NCBI GenBank assembly: GCA_035942035.1 | Contig: DASZDK010000055.1 | Span: 1 to 53,656 of the forward strand | DNA length: 53,656 nucleotides | Reading direction: 5' to 3' | DNA from: JAHWJR01 sp035942035 | Lineage (GTDB): Bacteria > Actinomycetota > Acidimicrobiia > Acidimicrobiales > CADCSY01 | Part shown: positions 42,560-50,050 of the stretch, one piece after another | Position numbering within the stretch: the stretch's first letter is position 1 | Layout: every line of letters starts with the position of its first letter | Notes under the pieces: generated by a model | Databases searched by the model: none | What the model was told of the DNA's origin: nothing | The model's input: only the letters and a program-made list of their open reading frames with translations | Position numbers and translations under genes: made by a program

Positions 42560-43017
42560 CGCACCAGTGCGCCCGTAGCGGGCGGCCCCGACCACTGTTC
42601 GTGGCCTCCGAGGCCTCAGCCAGGCGCTCCCGGCGGACCTCGACCGCTGGAGGGACCCACGACGATGGCGAGCCCTCCCGCCTGGACATGGCGAGCGCAG
42701 CAGGTCCGGTGCGCCGCAAGGACCGGCTACTTGGCAAATTCCTAGCTCTGTGGATGGGCGGCGTGTTCCCGCGAGCCGGGATGTGGTGATCGATCCCGTC
42801 GAGCGCGAGCAGATCCTCGCTCATGGCCAGCGGTCGGTATGGCTAGCGAGAGCCTCGAACGGTTTGGTCTTTGCATCCGTGATCGGCGCGTCGGCGTTGG
42901 ACGCGCGTGACCTGCCGCCACGCGCTCGTGAGCAACCGCCGAGGGCCTCTACCGGGGTTTCGACTAGTGCTCATCAATTCTCGCCATTGCTCAGAAATAG
43001 TCTGGTCCTCCACGTGC
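42543..43017. other. 475-base stretch without a recognised gene
   Basis: Between the lipoprotein start and the dnaB stop. Short frames on both strands (to 89 aa) lack motifs and look random. GC falls towards 42940-43017, just downstream of dnaB. Apart from the inverted repeat at its left edge I see no repeat, RNA or terminator; it may contain a decayed gene. Confidence 0.4.
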
Positions 43018-46000
43018 TCAAATGCCCTTGGCCATGTTGGCGAACCGGGTGTAGTGGTCGAGGAAGGCTAGGCGGTCCATGCCCGTCGGGCCCGAGCGGT
43101 GCTTGGTCACCAGGACCTCGGCGGTCCCCCGGTCGGGCGACTCCGGGTGGTAAAGCTCGTCCCGGTAGAGGAACATGACCACGTCGGCGTCCTGTTCGAG
43201 GCTGTTGTGGGCGACGACTCCGTTCGCGATGAAATTGTGCGTCTTGTCGACCGTTGCATCGAAGGTTGGCTGTTCTCCCAGGGGCACAATCTCTATCACC
43301 TGGTCCCAGAGCAAGTCCGATGTGGCGAGATCGGAAACTCGCTGGCTCCCCGTCACCTCAGCGATCCTGTCCAGCCGGGTGCGGGAGAATCGGCGCGGGC
43401 GGTCCTCGGTGCCGAGCAGGTAGCTGCCGCAGTAGTGCTCATCCAGCTGTGCCGCCAACTCTCGATACGTGATACCGCTCGTCGCCAGGGCCTCCTTGAT
43501 CACCATTGCCACTGGCCAAGGGACCAAGTCAATGTTCGGGCTCACCTTGTGCGATTCCAGAATCCCAGTCGCCTTCGGGATGACCTCCCCTCGGAGTCCA
43601 TGGCATCCGATTTCCGAAAGGAACCGGAGTTGATCCGGTGCGCCTTGTAGTACAACATGCCAATTCTCGGCGTAGCCCTTGTTGTGGGTTGGCGCGACTC
43701 GGGAGCGAATCTCGAACCTCAGGAGTGCGCGCTGAACGTTCTGGGCCAGACGACGACTGTTCGTCGCGTAGTACGTACGGACCAACGCCGCCCGCTGGTT
43801 GCGGCCAATCGTGATTGAGCCGTCGGTCGCCCAGAGGTGGCGCAAGAAGATGGCGAGCTTGTCGCACTGGAGACCGAAAATGCTCTCGGGGATGAACTTG
43901 GTGGCGGCACGTGAGCCCCACAGTCCATGGGGTTCGAGCCAGTTCCGGACGGGATGGCGCCGCTTGTGGGTCACTCGGTAGGGGCTGGGTAGCCATAACT
44001 GCCAGGTCCGCCCAAGTCGGTCTCCTCGGACCTCGATGCCTAGAGCTCGCTTGGCGGATTCCTCAACCGCCTGCTTGTTGGCGGGGTCGGCAGTTGCGTA
44101 CTTGACGCCGTTCGGACCGATGCTCCCGTCCCCCAAGAGGTGAGCGAGCAGCACCAGCTCATCGTCGGTCCACGTCGCGGGTGCCGCAGTCGGGGGCGGG
44201 ATGTGTCGCGGCGCTGCGATGAACGACCCGACGGTGAGCTCCTCGAGGGCCGACCATCCCTGCACGGTGAGAAAGGGGTGGTTGGACGTAGCGTCGACCT
44301 CCCGTCCAGAAGCCAACCGCAGCCGGAACACCGGCTTGACTCCTGACGGGAAGGCCTTGGTCAACTGGGCGGGGATCAGCCGCAGATGCTCGTCGAGCGA
44401 CCAAACCAGTGGCTGCTCCTGAGAGAGCACCAGCTCGCCGAGAGAGATCTCTTCACCGGTGTCCGCCCGCATCAAGCGGGTGGACGCCGGCATGCAACCG
44501 CTCTCACGCAGGTCGGACAACATGGGCCGCTTGTCGGCCCGTAGCTCGAGGTTCCGGGACAGCTGCGACAGGGCCACGACCGGGGTCTGCAGCTCCCGGG
44601 CCAGGACCTTCAGCCCTCGGCTGATCTCGGAGACCTCGACCTGGCGGTTCTCGGCGCTGTTGCGCCCGGTCATGAGCTGGAGGTAGTCGACCACCACGAT
44701 CCCGAGGTCGCCCAGGCGCGACTTGAGCCGGCGGGACTTGGCCCGGATCTCCAGCACCGTGGCCCGGGGGTTGTCGTCGATGTACAGCGGCGCCTCGGCC
44801 AGTCTGCCGATGGCATGGCTGATCTTGGTCCAGTCGGATTCGGCCAGCTTGCCGTTGCGCAGCCGGCTGGAGTCGACCCGGGCCTCGGCGGCGAGCAGGC
44901 GCTGAGTGATCTCGAGGTGGCTCATCTCCAGCGAGAAGAACAGCACCGGGCGATTGGCCTCGAGGGCGGCGTGGGCGGCCATGCCCAGGGCGAAGGCGGT
45001 GTTGTGGACAAAGATGTCGGCGGCGACGAAGTTGTGGTCGCCGGGGACAGTGAGGTCGTAGACCTGGTCGTCGCCATAGGCGTCGATGGCGACGATGTCG
45101 TCCCAGAGGACCGCCGGTGTGGTCCCCGTGCTGAGCGGTCGCTCCTCGACCAGCGACCCGGCGGCCGGGCCCGGCCTTGACGCCGCCGCGCCGACGGCTT
45201 GCCCCCGACGCACGGCGACCACCGGGACCAGCGGCGTGCCGGAAACTTCGTGGCCGGCGCCGCCCGTGGCCGTGCCGGAGGCCTCGACGGACGGGCCCGG
45301 CCGGCGCTCCATTCGGGTGAGCAGGTTGACGAGCACCGCCTCCTTGGAGAACAGGCCGATCTCTCCGGCCAGCCGCCGGATGTCGTCGATGGTGGTGAGC
45401 TCGAGCTCGTAGGCAGGCCCACGCCAGCCCCGGCGCTGGATGACCCGGCGCCGGAGGCGAGCGTTGATTCCGAAGCGGAGCAACAGGTGGGCGACGTCGG
45501 CGACGAGGCGGCGAGACACGCTGCAGTAGGAGACACAGGCGCTACCCCCGTCGCGCGTCGACCACCACGCCGAGGCGCCGGGACCCAGCAGCCGCCCGAG
45601 GAACAGCGCCAGCTGCGGCCGCGGCAGGCGGAACATCGCCTCAGGCACGCAGCGGGCGTGGATCCGTACCCCCACGAGACCGTGCTCGTGGAGCACCTTG
45701 CCCAGCAGATCGGCCTGGTCCGGCGGGGTGACCAGGCGCCACGTGGACAACGCCTCGGCCCGCCGCTCCGGCGACACCCGAGCGCCGAAGACGCCAGCGT
45801 GACGCTCGAGGTCCGCCACGACCGCCGCCGAGTCGGTCGCCACCCGGACCGAGGTGGTGGTGTGGGCGCTGTCGGCGAGCAGGTGGGCGAGGAGCGCGAT
45901 CTCGGCTTCGGGTCGCGGCTCGTCCCCGAAGACGGGCAGCTCGCGGGGAACGGCGATCGCCGTGCCCACGGCGATGTCGGCCAGACGCCGCCACCCGGTG

Positions 46001-46920
46001 CGGGTGAGGAAGGGATGGGCGGCGGTGCTGCGCACCTCACGCCCCAGGCGAGTGCGGACCCGGAACACCGGGCGGATCCCGTCGTCGACGAAGGCGCTGG
46101 GCCGGCGGACGTGCAGCCGGTGGTCACTCTCCCCCAGGCTGGTGACCTCGACCGCCTCGCCCCGAAAGCCGCGGCGGTACACCTCGGCGAGCGTGGTGCG
46201 AGCGCCGCTACGGGGGTCGGTGAGCAGGGTGTCGCCGGTGAGGCACTTGCCCGTCGCCGGCCGAGCGCCCACGATGACGAGGCTCGACGGCTGGAGGCCG
46301 GACAAGAGCTCGTCGAGGCCCTGGTAGCCGGTGGGGACACCGGTGATGGCGTCGCCCTTCTCGTACAGCGACTCCAGGCGGGTGAGGCTGTGGTCGAGCA
46401 GGTCCCGGATCGGCGCCATGGTGTCGCTGACCCGGTGCTGGGCCACGTCGAACACCAGCGCCTCGGCTCGGTCGACGGCCTCGGCCACGTCGTCGGGTAC
46501 GCGGTAGCCCATCTCGGCGATCTCGCCGGCGACGGAGATGAGCCGGCGCAACAGCGCGTGCTCGCTGACGATGCGGGCGTAGCGGGCGGCACTGGAAGTG
46601 GCCGGTGTGCGGACCTGCAACGACACCAGCAGCCCCGGGCCGCCGACGTCGGCGAGCAGCCCCGCCCGACGCAGTTCCTCTCCGACGGTCACCGGGTCGG
46701 CGGGCTCGCCGGCGCTGTAGAGCGAGGTGATGGCGTCGTACACGTGCGCATGCGCCGGCTTGTAGAAGTCGTCGGCCGAGACGCCCATCTCCGAAGCGGC
46801 GACGATGGCGTCCCGGCTGAGCAGCATGGCGCCCAGCAGCGACTCCTCGGCCTCCAGGTTGTAAGGGGGGACGCGTCCGTCGGAGCGGCCGCGACCGGGG
46901 GGAACCTCAGCCAGGGCCAT
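43018..46920 (-). CDS. dnaB: replicative DNA helicase DnaB with two inteins
   Basis: 1300-aa precursor; after removal of two inteins (residues about 226-640 and 809-1239) the helicase is 454 aa, the normal size. N-terminal domain (PPYNLEAEESLLGAMLLSRD) and RecA-like motor (GVPTGYQGLDELLSGLQPSS; Walker A VGARPATGK joined to TAFALGMA; Walker B IVVVDYLQLM; SQLSRNLELRADKRPMLSDL; SLEQDADVVMFLYRDE). Intein 1 splits Walker A between Lys and Thr; intein 2 splits the DNA-binding loop between Gly and Ser, so unspliced protein cannot work. ATG at 46920. Follows rpsF-ssb-rpsR-rplI. Two DnaB inteins, one in the P-loop, are also known from mycobacteria. Confidence 0.97.
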   Translation of the reverse strand: MALAEVPPGRGRSDGRVPPYNLEAEESLLGAMLLSRDAIVAASEMGVSADDFYKPAHAHVYDAITSLYSAGEPADPVTVGEELRRAGLLADVGGPGLLVSLQVRTPATSSAARYARIVSEHALLRRLISVAGEIAEMGYRVPDDVAEAVDRAEALVFDVAQHRVSDTMAPIRDLLDHSLTRLESLYEKGDAITGVPTGYQGLDELLSGLQPSSLVIVGARPATGKCLTGDTLLTDPRSGARTTLAEVYRRGFRGEAVEVTSLGESDHRLHVRRPSAFVDDGIRPVFRVRTRLGREVRSTAAHPFLTRTGWRRLADIAVGTAIAVPRELPVFGDEPRPEAEIALLAHLLADSAHTTTSVRVATDSAAVVADLERHAGVFGARVSPERRAEALSTWRLVTPPDQADLLGKVLHEHGLVGVRIHARCVPEAMFRLPRPQLALFLGRLLGPGASAWWSTRDGGSACVSYCSVSRRLVADVAHLLLRFGINARLRRRVIQRRGWRGPAYELELTTIDDIRRLAGEIGLFSKEAVLVNLLTRMERRPGPSVEASGTATGGAGHEVSGTPLVPVVAVRRGQAVGAAASRPGPAAGSLVEERPLSTGTTPAVLWDDIVAIDAYGDDQVYDLTVPGDHNFVAADIFVHNTAFALGMAAHAALEANRPVLFFSLEMSHLEITQRLLAAEARVDSSRLRNGKLAESDWTKISHAIGRLAEAPLYIDDNPRATVLEIRAKSRRLKSRLGDLGIVVVDYLQLMTGRNSAENRQVEVSEISRGLKVLARELQTPVVALSQLSRNLELRADKRPMLSDLRESGCMPASTRLMRADTGEEISLGELVLSQEQPLVWSLDEHLRLIPAQLTKAFPSGVKPVFRLRLASGREVDATSNHPFLTVQGWSALEELTVGSFIAAPRHIPPPTAAPATWTDDELVLLAHLLGDGSIGPNGVKYATADPANKQAVEESAKRALGIEVRGDRLGRTWQLWLPSPYRVTHKRRHPVRNWLEPHGLWGSRAATKFIPESIFGLQCDKLAIFLRHLWATDGSITIGRNQRAALVRTYYATNSRRLAQNVQRALLRFEIRSRVAPTHNKGYAENWHVVLQGAPDQLRFLSEIGCHGLRGEVIPKATGILESHKVSPNIDLVPWPVAMVIKEALATSGITYRELAAQLDEHYCGSYLLGTEDRPRRFSRTRLDRIAEVTGSQRVSDLATSDLLWDQVIEIVPLGEQPTFDATVDKTHNFIANGVVAHNSLEQDADVVMFLYRDELYHPESPDRGTAEVLVTKHRSGPTGMDRLAFLDHYTRFANMAKGI
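43204..44496 (-). mobile_element. DnaB intein 2 (431 aa), homing endonuclease apparently intact
   Basis: Begins Cys809 (CMPASTRLMRADTGEEI), block B T-x-x-H in DATSNHPFLT (878-881), ends THNFIANGVVAHN with penultimate His and Asn1239, followed by Ser1240. The LAGLIDADG endonuclease has both signature blocks with Asp: LLAHLLGDGS (about 924-933) and FLRHLWATDGS (about 1025-1035). GC is clearly lower than the host gene (57% by hand count of 43261-43320), suggesting recent acquisition. Confidence 0.93.
45001..46245 (-). mobile_element. DnaB intein 1 (415 aa) in Walker A, degenerate endonuclease
   Basis: Begins Cys226 (CLTGDTLLTDPRSGA), block B RSTAAHPFLT (T299, H302), ends GDHNFVAADIFVHN with Asn640 and Thr641 of the helicase. 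Endonuclease block C reads LLAHLLADS and the second block LFLGRLLGPGAS lacks the catalytic acid, so cutting is probably lost. About 60 disordered Pro/Gly/Ala residues (540-600) precede the C-terminal splicing block. GC matches the host (75% at 45901-45960): an old, ameliorated intein. Confidence 0.92.
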
Positions 46921-47145
46921 ATGCCTCAACCCTTCTTCCTCACGCCTGTGGAGCGCTAGAGGAACAACGCTGTGAATTCGGGGTGGACAGCGTGTTGACA
47001 ACGGTGTGGGCCCGACCGGAAAGGAGCGCACACGCACTCATCCCCTCCAGCTTGACGGCCGGGCGTGCCGAGCTGGTGGATGCCGGGCAAAGTGGAGTTG
47101 GCGGCGCACCCGAGGGGTGGCCGGACGCCGGGAGAGCGAGCCCGG

Positions 47146-47592
47146 TCAGGCCGAGGCGACCTCGACGGTGATGGGGAATTCGACGTCGGCGTGGAGCTTC
47201 ATGGGCACGAGATGCGTGCCCACCTCCCGGATCGGGTTGTCGAGGTGCATCTTGCGGCGGTCGACCTCGACGCCGGTCTGCTCCAGCACCGCCTCGGCGA
47301 TGTCGGACGTGGTCACCGACCCGAACAGCTTGCCCTCGCTGCCAGCGCGAGCAACGACGCGGATCACCGCAGGCACCAGTTTGCGGGCAACGTCTTCGGC
47401 GGCGGCCCGGGCGGCGGCGTCTTTCACATCGCGGGCCCGGCGCATGCCGGCAGCCTGTGTCACCGCCCCGCTGCTGGCCTGCATGGCGAGACCTCGCGGC
47501 ATCAGATAGTTGCGGGCATAGCCGTCGGCCACGTCGACGACATCGCCCCGCTTGCCGAGGTTGGCCACGTCGTCGCGCAGGATCACGTTCAT
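47146..47592 (-). CDS. rplI: 50S ribosomal protein bL9
   Basis: 148 aa, standard length. N-terminal MNVILRDDVANLGKRGDVVD and VADGYARNYLMPRGLAM are the L9 signature; the C-terminal domain includes GKLFGSVTTSDIAEAV and HLDNPIREVGTHLVPMKLHA. ATG at 47592 with GAGGAA; upstream frame to 47769 overlaps rpsR and is shadow. The 225 nt between it and dnaB contain two DnaA-box-like 9-mers with two mismatches each, not enough to call an origin. Confidence 0.96.
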   Translation of the reverse strand: MNVILRDDVANLGKRGDVVDVADGYARNYLMPRGLAMQASSGAVTQAAGMRRARDVKDAAARAAAEDVARKLVPAVIRVVARAGSEGKLFGSVTTSDIAEAVLEQTGVEVDRRKMHLDNPIREVGTHLVPMKLHADVEFPITVEVASA

Positions 47593-47602
47593 CGCCGGTT
47601 CC

Positions 47603-48061
47603 TCACTGCGACTCCACCACCGTCTCCTGCTGCACGGTCGGCGCATCGGCGCTCGGGGCTGCGCCCCGCGGAGCGGGAGGCGGTGCATCGCCAGGACCGG
47701 GACGCGGCGGCCGCTCGTCACGGCTCGGCCCACGGTCGTCGCGGTCACGCCCGCGCCCTCCACCACCACGACCGCCCCGACTGCTGCTGACTCGGGTGGC
47801 GTAGGGAAGCAGGGCCAGCTCCCGGGCCGTCTTTATGGCCAGCGCCACGTCGCGCTGGTGCTGCACGCAGTTACCACTGACGCGCCGGGCGCGGATCTTG
47901 GCCCGGTCGGACATGTAGCGACGCAGCAGGTTCACGTCCTTGTAGTCGATCCACGAGATCTGCTCTTGGCAGAACATGCACGGCTTCGGCTTGAACCGCT
48001 TTCCGGTGTCCTTGCCCTTGCGCTCGCCGCGGGGCGGCTGCGCCTTCGACTTTCGGCCCAT
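47603..48061 (-). CDS. rpsR: 30S ribosomal protein bS18 with long C-terminal tail
   Basis: 152 aa, about twice the normal 75-90. Core (about 27-90): CMFCQEQISWIDYKDVNLLR, RYMSDRAKIRARRVSGNCVQ, HQRDVALAIKTARELALLPY, with a C-x2-C plus later Cys typical of the zinc-type S18. Residues 93-152 are an added Gly/Arg- then Pro/Ala-rich disordered tail (SSSRGGRGGGGRGRDRDDRG onward). Adjacent to ssb with no gap and 10 nt from rplI. Confidence 0.94.
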   Translation of the reverse strand: MGRKSKAQPPRGERKGKDTGKRFKPKPCMFCQEQISWIDYKDVNLLRRYMSDRAKIRARRVSGNCVQHQRDVALAIKTARELALLPYATRVSSSRGGRGGGGRGRDRDDRGPSRDERPPRPGPGDAPPPAPRGAAPSADAPTVQQETVVESQ

Positions 48062-48532
48062 CTAGAACGGCTCCTCGTCGTCGTAGCTACCGGGACCCGA
48101 CGGGGCCCCACTGGTCGGTCTCCCGCCGCCACCACCGCCGCTGGCGCCGCCGAAGCCACCGTCGCCACCCCGACGCTCGTTCTTGGTGACCGTGGCGGTG
48201 GCCCACCGCAGGCTGGGGCCCACCTCGTCGGCGACCACCTCCACCACCGATCGCCGGTCGCCTTCCTGGGTCTCCCACGTGCGCTGCTCGAGCCGCCCGG
48301 TGACCACGACGCGGGCGCCCTTCTGCACGGACTCGCCGATGTTCTCGGCCATCTCCCGCCAGGCGACGATGTCGAAGAAGCTGGTGGCCTCCTCCCACGC
48401 CTGGGTCTGGCGGTTCTGCCAACGACGATTGACCGCAAGGCCGAACTTGGCCATCGCCTGACCGGAGGGGGTGTAGCGAAGCTCGGGGTCGCGTGTGACG
48501 TTGCCGACGAGGGTGACGTTGTTACCGGCCAT
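48062..48532 (-). CDS. ssb: single-stranded DNA-binding protein
   Basis: 156 aa. OB-fold (NNVTLVGNVTRDPELRYTPS, AMAKFGLAVNRRWQNRQTQA, WEEATSFFDIVAWREMAENI, VVVTGRLEQRTWETQEGDRR) over residues 1-110, then a Gly-rich flexible linker and acidic tip DDEEPF that recruits partner proteins. ATG at 48532, 20 nt after rpsF; stop is followed directly by rpsR. Classical rpsF-ssb-rpsR order. Confidence 0.97.
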   Translation of the reverse strand: MAGNNVTLVGNVTRDPELRYTPSGQAMAKFGLAVNRRWQNRQTQAWEEATSFFDIVAWREMAENIGESVQKGARVVVTGRLEQRTWETQEGDRRSVVEVVADEVGPSLRWATATVTKNERRGGDGGFGGASGGGGGGRPTSGAPSGPGSYDDEEPF

Positions 48533-48551
48533 GATCGTTCACTTCCTTGGT

Positions 48552-48908
48552 CTACGTGTCCTGGTCGGACCGGGAGGCGGCGAGGGCGCCGGCCCGGGGC
48601 GCAGAAGCGCTCCGGCTCTTGCCCTCGGGCACCCGGACGATCTTGTGGCGGATGACCTCGTCCGCCAGACGGAGGGAACGGTCGAGCTGCTCGAGAGCGA
48701 CGGGCTCGGCACCCAGCTCGACGAGGACGTAGTAGCCCTCGGTCCGGTGGTTGATCTCGTAGGCGAACCGCCGCTTGCCCCACTTGTCGACCCGCGTCAC
48801 CGCGGCCTGCGATGCATCGAGGGACGTGGTGACCCGGTTGATCAGGCCCTGAACCGCGGACTCCTCGAGCGTCGACTCCAGGATCAGCATGATTTCGTAC
48901 GGCCGCAT
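48552..48908 (-). CDS. rpsF: 30S ribosomal protein bS6
   Basis: 118 aa. MRPYEIMLILESTLEESAVQ, WGKRRFAYEINHRTEGYYVL and RSLRLADEVIRHKIVRVPE are the S6 strands and helices; last 20 residues are a basic flexible tail. ATG at 48908 has GGAGGTGA upstream; the frame up to 48989 is not conserved. S6 pairs with S18, encoded two genes later; first gene of the operon. Confidence 0.96.
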   Translation of the reverse strand: MRPYEIMLILESTLEESAVQGLINRVTTSLDASQAAVTRVDKWGKRRFAYEINHRTEGYYVLVELGAEPVALEQLDRSLRLADEVIRHKIVRVPEGKSRSASAPRAGALAASRSDQDT

Positions 48909-49017
48909 CGCGGCGTCACCTCCCTCTGGACCCGGCGCCGAGCGCTCGGGGCCCCCGAACTCGGGGCAGGGTTCGATTGGAGCCGCCATCGTAGGGCCGG
49001 CGTGTCGAAGGCCACAA
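48909..49017 (-). promoter_or_regulatory. rpsF operon promoter and structured leader
   Basis: TTGTGG (49017-49012) and TACGAT (48993-48988), minus strand, with an 18-bp spacer: a good promoter. The leader of about 70 nt contains pairing GC-rich segments (ACCC...GGGT enclosing CCCCGAG/CTCGGGG type stems) like the S6:S18-binding leaders known from many bacteria; that role is inferred. Confidence 0.5.
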
Positions 49018-49095
49018 CCTCATGGCCGAACGGTAGCGACTGCCTGTGACAATTCTTTTCCGAGCGCAGCGAGCGGTGCGGACTCGCCAGCGTCC

Positions 49096-49695
49096 CTACG
49101 CGTCGACCTCGCGGCGGCCCTCCAGGGCTCGCCCGAGGGTGAGCTCGTCGGCATATTCCAGGTCGCCGCCGACGGGGAGCCCACTGGCGATGCGCGTCAC
49201 CTTCAGGCCGAGAGGACGCAGGAGGCGGGCCAGGTACATGGCGGTGGCCTCACCCTCGATGTTGGGGTTGGTGCACAGGATCACCTCGGAGATCTGCTCG
49301 GGCTCGAGTCGGGCCAGCAGCTCGCGCACCTTCAGCTGATCGGGACCGATCCCCTCGATGGGGCTGATCGCTCCCTGGAGCACGTGGTAGCGGCCTCGGT
49401 ACTCGTGGGTCTTCTCCACCGCCACGATGTCGCGGGGTTCCTCGACCACGCACAGAATCCCGCTCTCGCGCCGGGAGTCAGCGCACACCCCGCACTCCTC
49501 ACCCTCGGCCACGTTGAAGCAGCGGGTGCACAACGTCACTCGCTCCTTCACCTCGGTCACGGCCCGGGCCAGGCGCAGCGCGTCCTGCTTGGGCAGCTTC
49601 AGGAGGTGGAAGGCGATGCGCTGGGCCGACTTCGGGCCCACGCCCGGCAACCGGCCGAGCTCCTCGATGAGGTCCTGAACGGGACCGGCGTACAC
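49096..49695 (-). CDS. recR: recombination protein RecR
   Basis: 199 aa. Helix-hairpin-helix ELGRLPGVGPKSAQRIAFHL, zinc finger CTRCFNVAEGEECGVC (about 56-71), Toprim domain (GILCVVEEPRDIVAVE, EVILCTNPNIEGEATAMYLA) and final GGDLEYADELTLGRALEGRR. Acts in gap repair with RecF/RecO. GTG at 49695, 10 nt after ybaB; dnaX-ybaB-recR is a common conserved operon. Confidence 0.97.
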   Translation of the reverse strand: MYAGPVQDLIEELGRLPGVGPKSAQRIAFHLLKLPKQDALRLARAVTEVKERVTLCTRCFNVAEGEECGVCADSRRESGILCVVEEPRDIVAVEKTHEYRGRYHVLQGAISPIEGIGPDQLKVRELLARLEPEQISEVILCTNPNIEGEATAMYLARLLRPLGLKVTRIASGLPVGGDLEYADELTLGRALEGRREVDA

Positions 49696-49704
49696 CGGGA
49701 ACAG

Positions 49705-50025
49705 TCAGCCCAACAGGCCGCCGAGGCCTCCCAGCCCCAGGCCCGAGGTCAACCCCTCCTGCATCTCCCCCACCTTGGCCATGGCGTCGTGCAGCGCTGC
49801 CAGCACCAGGTCCTGGAGCATGTCGACGTCGTCCGGGTCGACCGCTGCCGGATCGATGGTCACCGAGCGGAACTCCATGCCGCCGGTCACCGCCACCCGC
49901 ACCACGCCACCGCCGGACTGGCCCTCGACCACCTTGTCCGCTGCCTCCGCCTGGGCGGCCATGAGCTGCTCTTGCATCTGCTGGGCCTGTGCCATGAGTT
50001 GACCCAGATCGGGCTGGTCGGGCAT
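49705..50025 (-). CDS. ybaB: YbaB/EbfC nucleoid-associated protein
   Basis: 106 aa. LGQLMAQAQQMQEQLMAAQA helix, GGGVVRVAVTGGMEFRSVTI sheet, then DVDMLQDLVLAALHDAMAKV, as in the family; Gly/Leu-rich tail. Binds DNA as a tweezer-like dimer. ATG at 50025, 25 nt after dnaX. Confidence 0.94.
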   Translation of the reverse strand: MPDQPDLGQLMAQAQQMQEQLMAAQAEAADKVVEGQSGGGVVRVAVTGGMEFRSVTIDPAAVDPDDVDMLQDLVLAALHDAMAKVGEMQEGLTSGLGLGGLGGLLG

Positions 50026-50050
50026 GGCCCGAGGCTACCCGTCCCGCCGC

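Noticed and set aside
42555..42824. 89-aa minus frame with an HxH-like DGIDHHIPARGN that recalls HNH nucleases
   Set aside because: No Cys pairs or Asn/His helix of HNH domains follow; surrounding residues look random.
46921..47145. DnaA-box-like 9-mers between rplI and dnaB, possible origin
   Set aside because: Only two poor matches, no AT-rich unwinding region and no dnaA/dnaN nearby.
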